DNA from: Lacicoccus alkaliphilus DSM 16010
GTDB taxonomy: Bacteria > Bacillota > Bacilli > Staphylococcales > Salinicoccaceae
DNA: 64,000 nt
Reading direction: 5' to 3'
Assembly (NCBI RefSeq): GCF_900142805.1
Contig: NZ_FRCF01000002.1
Span: 434,001-498,000 of the forward strand
In this document: one piece after another, positions 59,458 through 64,000 of the stretch
Position numbering within the stretch: position 1 is the stretch's first letter
Layout: every line of letters begins with the position of its first letter
The notes under the pieces: model-generated
Told to the model about the DNA's origin: nothing
The model's database searches: none
Seen by the model: only the letters and a program-made list of their open reading frames with translations
Made by a program: the position numbers and the translations under genes

Positions 59458-60816
59458 GTGAAAGTTGCAAAATTCGGTGGCAGTTCATTGTCATCATCCA
59501 ATCAATTGAAAAAAGTATCAAAAATCATCAAGAATGATCCGGACATCGGTGCAGTTGTCGTCAGTGCACCGGGACGCCGTTTTGAAGATGATATCAAAGT
59601 GACGGACCTGCTCATTGCATTGCATGCGAATAAAATTACGGGTCTGCCGTATAATGAAGCACTGGATGCCATCCTCAGCAGATATGAGGAAATCATAACA
59701 GGCCTCGGCATCGGTCTTGAGATGCTTGAGAAATTCAGGGAGACGATCCTGTCCTACCTGCAGAACATCACAGATAATGACAGGCTGCTTGATGCATTGA
59801 AATCGTGCGGTGAGGATTTCAATGCCCAGATGCTCGCTGAGTACCTCACACTCGAAGGCACAGCTGCTAAATACTACTCGCCGGAGGATGCCGGCATTTA
59901 CGTGACGGATGAGGCAAGCAATGCCCAGTTGCTGGATGAATCTTATGATAATATCGCCAGACTCAAAGACTCTGAGGAAGTCATCGTCATTCCGGGATTT
60001 TTCGGCCTCTCCAAAAACGGCAACATCGTCACATTCCCGAGAGGCGGTTCCGATATTTCCGGTGCCATCGTGGCACGCGGTCTCGATGCCGAGATCTATG
60101 AGAACTATACGGATCAGAGCCACATCTACTCGGCCCATCCGGGCTTCATCGAGAATCCGCATGCAATCGAAGAACTGACTTACCGCGAAATGCGGGAACT
60201 CTCATACTCCGGTTTCGGCATTTTCCATGATGAAGCGCTGGAACCTCTGTATCAGGTCGAAATTCCGGTGATGATCAAAAACACCAATGAACCACACATC
60301 GAAGGCACGAAGATCGTATCCAAGCGGGCACTTTTGAAAGATATTCCTGTCATCGGCATCAGCTGCGATGTAGGGTTCACCGCAATATCGGTCAAAGACT
60401 ACCTGATGAACCGTCAGGTCGGTTATATGAGGAAACTGCTGCAGATATTCGAAAACCATCGAGTGTCGGTCGAACATATGCCTTCCGGTATCGATAACAT
60501 CTCGATCATTGCCCGCAGCAAGAATCTGGACGGCAGCAAGACCGAACAGGTCACCGAGGATATCAATGACCAGCTGGAACCTGAAAAAGTGGAAACGGAA
60601 GAAAACCTCGCATTGCTCGTCATCGTCGGGGAAGGCATGGAGTACACCGTCGGCCTTGCAAATAAAGCGACGAAGGCACTCACGGAAAATGGGATCAACA
60701 TCAGGATGATGAACCAGGGTGCTTCAGAATCAAGCATGGTGTTCGCAGTTAAAATGAGCGACTATAAAAAAGCCCTGAGTGCCGTCTACAATGAATATTT
60801 CAGAAATATAGACTAA
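59458..60816 (+). CDS. Aspartate kinase (ThrD/YclM type)
   Basis: First step of the aspartate pathway. 452 residues with N-terminal KFGGSSL (about 4-10), the catalytic-domain segments FPRGGSDISGAIVA (about 195) and ELTYREMRELSYSGF (about 238), and tandem ACT domains at the C-terminus. It is closest to Bacillus AK III (YclM/ThrD). GTG start at 59458 has AAAGGATG nine bases upstream. It is divergent from hom. Confidence 0.93.
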   Translation: MKVAKFGGSSLSSSNQLKKVSKIIKNDPDIGAVVVSAPGRRFEDDIKVTDLLIALHANKITGLPYNEALDAILSRYEEIITGLGIGLEMLEKFRETILSYLQNITDNDRLLDALKSCGEDFNAQMLAEYLTLEGTAAKYYSPEDAGIYVTDEASNAQLLDESYDNIARLKDSEEVIVIPGFFGLSKNGNIVTFPRGGSDISGAIVARGLDAEIYENYTDQSHIYSAHPGFIENPHAIEELTYREMRELSYSGFGIFHDEALEPLYQVEIPVMIKNTNEPHIEGTKIVSKRALLKDIPVIGISCDVGFTAISVKDYLMNRQVGYMRKLLQIFENHRVSVEHMPSGIDNISIIARSKNLDGSKTEQVTEDINDQLEPEKVETEENLALLVIVGEGMEYTVGLANKATKALTENGINIRMMNQGASESSMVFAVKMSDYKKALSAVYNEYFRNID

Positions 60817-60843
60817 AAAAGAGGCCTTCGGGCCTCTTTTTTT
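60815..60843 (+). terminator. Bidirectional terminator between aspartate kinase and aarF
   Basis: AAAAAAGAGGCC-TTC-GGGCCTCTTTTTTT: a GC-rich 7-bp stem flanked by A and T runs, able to stop transcription from both sides. Confidence 0.92.
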
Positions 60844-60853
60844 ATATCGGGTG

Positions 60854-62536
60854 TCAAAACCTTCCGGATTTGAAAATGGAATACAACAGACCGAAAAACA
60901 GAAATACTGCAAGTACAAAACCGATTTCAATCGCCGGTATCTGCCATATCACCGTGGTCTGTCCGGCAATCGCCGCACCGACGATCAGACCTACCATGAT
61001 GATGCTGAATGAGAGGAGGACGATACTGAATGAAAGCCTGTTGCCGATCCGGTCCATTCGCCGGAACAATTCTTCAAACCGTCTCAGGGACAGCTGCACC
61101 GGAATCTTTTTATCACGCAGCGACTCAGAGAATATCCTGAGATTGTCAGTGACGTCCACAGCCGTGTCACTGGCCTCCTGTAAATTGCTGTAGGCACGTG
61201 TCGCCAAATTCCTCGGGTCATACTTTTCTTTGACAAGCAGTCTGCCGAACGGCTCGGCCACATCCATTATACTGAATTCGGGATCCAGGCTGCTGACGAC
61301 ACTCTCCAGGGTGATGATTGATTTTCCAAGTATGGTGAAGTCCTGAGGCAATCCGATGCGATGCTTGTTGGCAATTTGAAAGATGTCCTGGACGCCTTCA
61401 CCGATATTCACCTCACCAAGCGGCTGATCATAGTATTTATCCCTTATTTTCTCAGCATCCCGATTAAGGACACCCATATCGACGCCGGCCGGGACGATGC
61501 CCATTTTGGTTATGGCCCGTACTACCCCCGAGGCATCTTTCCTCATCATGCTGATCAGGAGCGAGCCGAAGTTATATTTCATTTCGGATGACAACCTGCC
61601 GACCATGCCGAAGTCCATGAGAGCGATTGAACCATCTTCAAGCACACTGACATTGCCGGGATGCGGGTCGCCATGGAAAAATCCCTCCACTATGATCTGG
61701 TGAAATATCGCATTCGACAATTTTTCCGCCAGAACCTCCCTCGAGAATCCTTTCTCCTCCAGTTCTGCATGGCGGTTGATCGGTATACCGTCTATGAATT
61801 CCATGACCAGCACATTTTTCGTCGAAAGTTCCCTGACCATTTCCGGGATTTTGATTCCGCTGTCATTTTCAAACTGTTTTTGTATCTTATCCGCATTATT
61901 GGCTTCTATTGTATAATCCAGTTCATCCAGAATCGCTTCCGAGAACTCTTCGACCATATCTCTGACATGATAACGCTTCGCCCATTCCATGCGCTGTTCT
62001 GCCAGGGTGGCAAGATGGTGCAGTATTTCAAGATCATTACGCATCGTCTTTTCAATGTGGGGACGCTGGACTTTGACTGCCACGACCTGCCCTTCCACAG
62101 TCTGTGCCTTGTGCACCTGACCTGTCGAAGCGGAACCCAGCGGCTTTTCGTCCATATTCAAAAAGACATCATCCACTTTCACACCCAGCGAGTCCTCGAT
62201 GACCCTCGTCACATCCTCGAAGCTGAACGGCGGGACATCGCTTTGAAGTTTCTCCAGTTCCTCTATGATATCCTTAGGAATCAGGTCCGGCCTGGTACTG
62301 GCAATCTGGCCGAGTTTGATGAAAGTCGGGCCCATCTCTTCGATGAACAGCCGTATACGTTCACCCCTGGATTTTTCCTCGGCACTTTTCTGCTGCCTTA
62401 AAATGATCCTTTTCGGCAGGCTCAGCAATTCATCGAGACCGAGTTCCTCAACCAGGAACCCGAAGCCGGCATAAGAGAAGTTCATGGCGATTTCCCTGTA
62501 ACGGTTAATGTATTCAATACGTTTTTTTATAATCAT
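60854..62536 (-). CDS. AarF/ABC1/UbiB atypical kinase-like protein
   Basis: 560 residues. UbiB/ABC1 ATPase family, which elsewhere supports quinone synthesis and transport. Family motifs: KLGQIASTRPDLIP (KxGQ, about 76-89), LGSASTGQVHKA (about 132), AVKVQRPHI (about 152), the catalytic HGDPHPGN (about 292) and LMDFGMVGRL (about 310); two C-terminal membrane helices (about 495-555). GGAG lies seven bases before the ATG. Firmicutes with menaquinone carry it, with an unclear role. Confidence 0.92.
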   Translation of the reverse strand: MIIKKRIEYINRYREIAMNFSYAGFGFLVEELGLDELLSLPKRIILRQQKSAEEKSRGERIRLFIEEMGPTFIKLGQIASTRPDLIPKDIIEELEKLQSDVPPFSFEDVTRVIEDSLGVKVDDVFLNMDEKPLGSASTGQVHKAQTVEGQVVAVKVQRPHIEKTMRNDLEILHHLATLAEQRMEWAKRYHVRDMVEEFSEAILDELDYTIEANNADKIQKQFENDSGIKIPEMVRELSTKNVLVMEFIDGIPINRHAELEEKGFSREVLAEKLSNAIFHQIIVEGFFHGDPHPGNVSVLEDGSIALMDFGMVGRLSSEMKYNFGSLLISMMRKDASGVVRAITKMGIVPAGVDMGVLNRDAEKIRDKYYDQPLGEVNIGEGVQDIFQIANKHRIGLPQDFTILGKSIITLESVVSSLDPEFSIMDVAEPFGRLLVKEKYDPRNLATRAYSNLQEASDTAVDVTDNLRIFSESLRDKKIPVQLSLRRFEELFRRMDRIGNRLSFSIVLLSFSIIMVGLIVGAAIAGQTTVIWQIPAIEIGFVLAVFLFFGLLYSIFKSGRF

Positions 62537-62558
62537 ATAAAAACTCCAAAATAATTAT

Positions 62559-62975
62559 TTATATATGGAACATATAATCATCAAGACCCTCACCGTCATA
62601 CTCGACCATATCCTTCAATGTGGTATGATCCAGCACATCACTGATGGCATCCCTGATCCTCCCCCAGAGGAACCTCTCATTGTTGCCGTCCTTTTCATCA
62701 CTTTCAACTGCAACGATGTTCTCTTCGACGCTTTTGAATATCTGGCCGACCGTGATTTCTTCAGGCGGATGGTTCAGTTCATAGCCGCCGTACGCGCCCC
62801 TGGTACTTTTCACCAGATCCTCTTTTTTTAAGCTGGCAACAATCTGTTCCAGATAGAGATCGCTGATGCCGCGTTCCGTAGCGACTGATTTGACACTCCT
62901 TCTCTGTTCACCGTAATCCCGGGCAAGTGCCAGCATAAAATATAAACCATATCTTCCACGTGTGGATATTTTCAT
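62559..62975 (-). CDS. cymR: Rrf2-type repressor of cysteine metabolism CymR
   Basis: 138 residues, the exact CymR length. Winged helix MKISTRGRYGLYFMLALA (first 18), recognition area ERGISDLYLEQIVASLKK (in part: ISDLYLEQIVASL, about 35-47), STRGAYGGYELN (about 55-66). No Cys cluster is present, so it is not IscR-like. Bacillus CymR acts with CysK. ATG 62975 follows AGAGGTG; the upstream frame to 63038 is unsupported. It is normally next to iscS; here 8.6 kb separates them. Confidence 0.93.
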   Translation of the reverse strand: MKISTRGRYGLYFMLALARDYGEQRRSVKSVATERGISDLYLEQIVASLKKEDLVKSTRGAYGGYELNHPPEEITVGQIFKSVEENIVAVESDEKDGNNERFLWGRIRDAISDVLDHTTLKDMVEYDGEGLDDYMFHI

Positions 62976-63060
62976 AATACACCTCTGCATATACTTTTTA
63001 ATAATCTTGTTAATGTTATAGTATATTAAATATATCATAATAAAACAGTTGGGTGAAAAT

Positions 63061-64000
63061 ATGAGTACACAACCATTGAGTTACCGCATGCGTCCAAGGA
63101 CGATCGACGAAGTGATTTCACAGGAGCATCTGGTGGGTGAAGGCGGGATCATCAGGCGGATGGTCGATGCAAAACGCCTCACTTCGATGATTTTATACGG
63201 CCCCCCGGGCATCGGAAAAACCAGTATCGCAAGCGCCATCGCCGGCTCCACAAAATATATGTTCCGAACATTGAATGCTGTTTCAAATACAAAAAAAGAT
63301 ATGCAGCAGATAGTCGAAGAAGGAAAGATGAGCGGAACCGTCATCCTTTTGCTGGATGAAATACACCGCCTGGATAAGGCCAAACAAGATTTCCTGCTGC
63401 CACACCTGGAAAAAGGGACCATCATCCTCATCGGTGCCACCACTTCCAATCCATACCATGCCATCAACCCGGCCATCCGGTCCAGAACACAGATATTCGA
63501 ACTCGAGCTGCTGGATCAGGAAGATCTCAGACTTGCACTTTCACGGGCCATGGAAGATAAGGAACGCGGACTCGGAAATATAAACATCGATATCGATGAA
63601 GCGGCCATGGAACATTTCACTTTATCCGCACAGGGGGATGTCAGGAGTGCATTGAATGCACTCGAACTTGCTGCGCTCAGCACAAAGACCGACGGGGACA
63701 CGGTCCATATCACACTTGACGATGCGAAAGCCTGCATGCAGAAATCGGCCTTTCTTCATGATAAGGACGGGGATGCCCACTATGATGTGATGAGTGCATT
63801 CCAAAAATCAATCAGAGGGAGTGATGTGGATGCGAGTCTGCATTACCTTGCAAGGCTGATTGAAGCGGGAGATCTCGTGACGATCGCAAGGCGGATGCTC
63901 GTGATTGCTTATGAAGACATCGGTCTTGCCAATCCACAGCTCGCCACGAGGACCCTCAATGCGATCGTCTCGGCCGAGCGACTGGGCTTCCCCGAAGCGA
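63061..64000 (+). CDS. rarA: Replication-associated recombination protein RarA (partial)
   Basis: AAA+ ATPase of the MgsA/RarA/WRNIP1 family, acting at stalled forks. N-terminal 313 residues are in the window; the C-terminus runs off the edge. Walker A YGPPGIGKTS (about 44-52), Walker B LLLDEIHRLD (about 96), sensor 1 IGATTSNP (about 125), and AQGDVRSALNALE (about 190). ATG at 63061 follows GGGTGAAAAT; divergent from cymR, as in Bacillus. Confidence 0.95.
   Translation, partial: MSTQPLSYRMRPRTIDEVISQEHLVGEGGIIRRMVDAKRLTSMILYGPPGIGKTSIASAIAGSTKYMFRTLNAVSNTKKDMQQIVEEGKMSGTVILLLDEIHRLDKAKQDFLLPHLEKGTIILIGATTSNPYHAINPAIRSRTQIFELELLDQEDLRLALSRAMEDKERGLGNINIDIDEAAMEHFTLSAQGDVRSALNALELAALSTKTDGDTVHITLDDAKACMQKSAFLHDKDGDAHYDVMSAFQKSIRGSDVDASLHYLARLIEAGDLVTIARRMLVIAYEDIGLANPQLATRTLNAIVSAERLGFPEA

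Noticed and set aside
61661-62401. 246-codon plus-strand open frame within aarF
   Set aside because: Antisense to all UbiB/ABC1 kinase motifs; product is aromatic- and His-rich with no family likeness.

Overview
The window is a chromosomal stretch of a low-to-mid GC Gram-positive coccus of the Staphylococcaceae/Salinicoccaceae group. A Salinicoccus- or Jeotgalicoccus-like organism is my best guess; this is inferred from gene order, acidic proteins and a base composition that looks mid-40s % GC by eye, not from a database search. Nearly all of it is a conserved Firmicutes housekeeping backbone read on the minus strand, in the order known from Bacillus and Staphylococcus. I see no prophage, insertion sequence with transposase, CRISPR array, tRNA or rRNA. 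No stretch above about 300 bases lacks an annotated feature.

Layout. 1-2.4 kb: the end of a phnD-phnC-phnE phosphonate/phosphite-type ABC importer behind a candidate Pho box. 2.4-9.1 kb: nif3-like, trmK, cytochrome c, rpoD, dnaG, ppsR, ccpN. 9.1-10.8 kb: glyS on the plus strand behind a glycine T-box. 10.9-14.8 kb: recO, era, cdd, dgkA, ybeY, phoH. 15-18.6 kb: a YwiC-like membrane protein, a small GNAT protein, and an nfeD-floA operon with an unrecognised charged membrane protein. 18.7-22.8 kb: rpsU, deoC, mtaB, rsmE, prmA. 22.8-27.7 kb: hrcA-grpE-dnaK-dnaJ under a CIRCE operator, with a terminator between dnaK and dnaJ. 27.7-32.1 kb: hemW, lepA, rpsT (plus strand), holA. 32.1-35.7 kb: yqzM (plus strand) converging on comEA-comEB-comEC. 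35.8-40.8 kb: the yqeG-yqeH-aroE-yhbY-nadD-yqeK-rsfS-yqeM ribosome-biogenesis/NAD operon. 40.8-45.7 kb: a 32-residue microprotein, mtnN, greA, udk, an O-methyltransferase, mltG, a DUF1292 protein, ruvX, ireB. 45.7-53.9 kb: alaS behind an alanine T-box, recD2, a TPR protein, mnmA, cysteine desulfurase.

The conserved neighbourhood cysteine desulfurase - cymR - rarA is then split by about 8.6 kb of metabolic genes. These are a flavin-dependent LLM oxidoreductase, a long nested palindromic repeat, a 2-oxoglutarate/Fe(II) dioxygenase of the amino-acid hydroxylase type, the threonine operon hom-thrC-thrB, a divergent ThrD-type aspartate kinase, and an AarF/UbiB kinase-like protein. cymR and a truncated rarA close the window. 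This block is the least ordinary part: it combines a possible free-amino-acid hydroxylase beside threonine synthesis, a structured repeat between convergent genes, and two overlapping, mirror-symmetric promoters for the first and third steps of the aspartate pathway.

I found no clearly new multi-gene system. The strongest leads are the dioxygenase/threonine neighbourhood, the palindromic element, the shared hom/aspartate-kinase control region, and small or uncharacterised membrane proteins attached to conserved operons.
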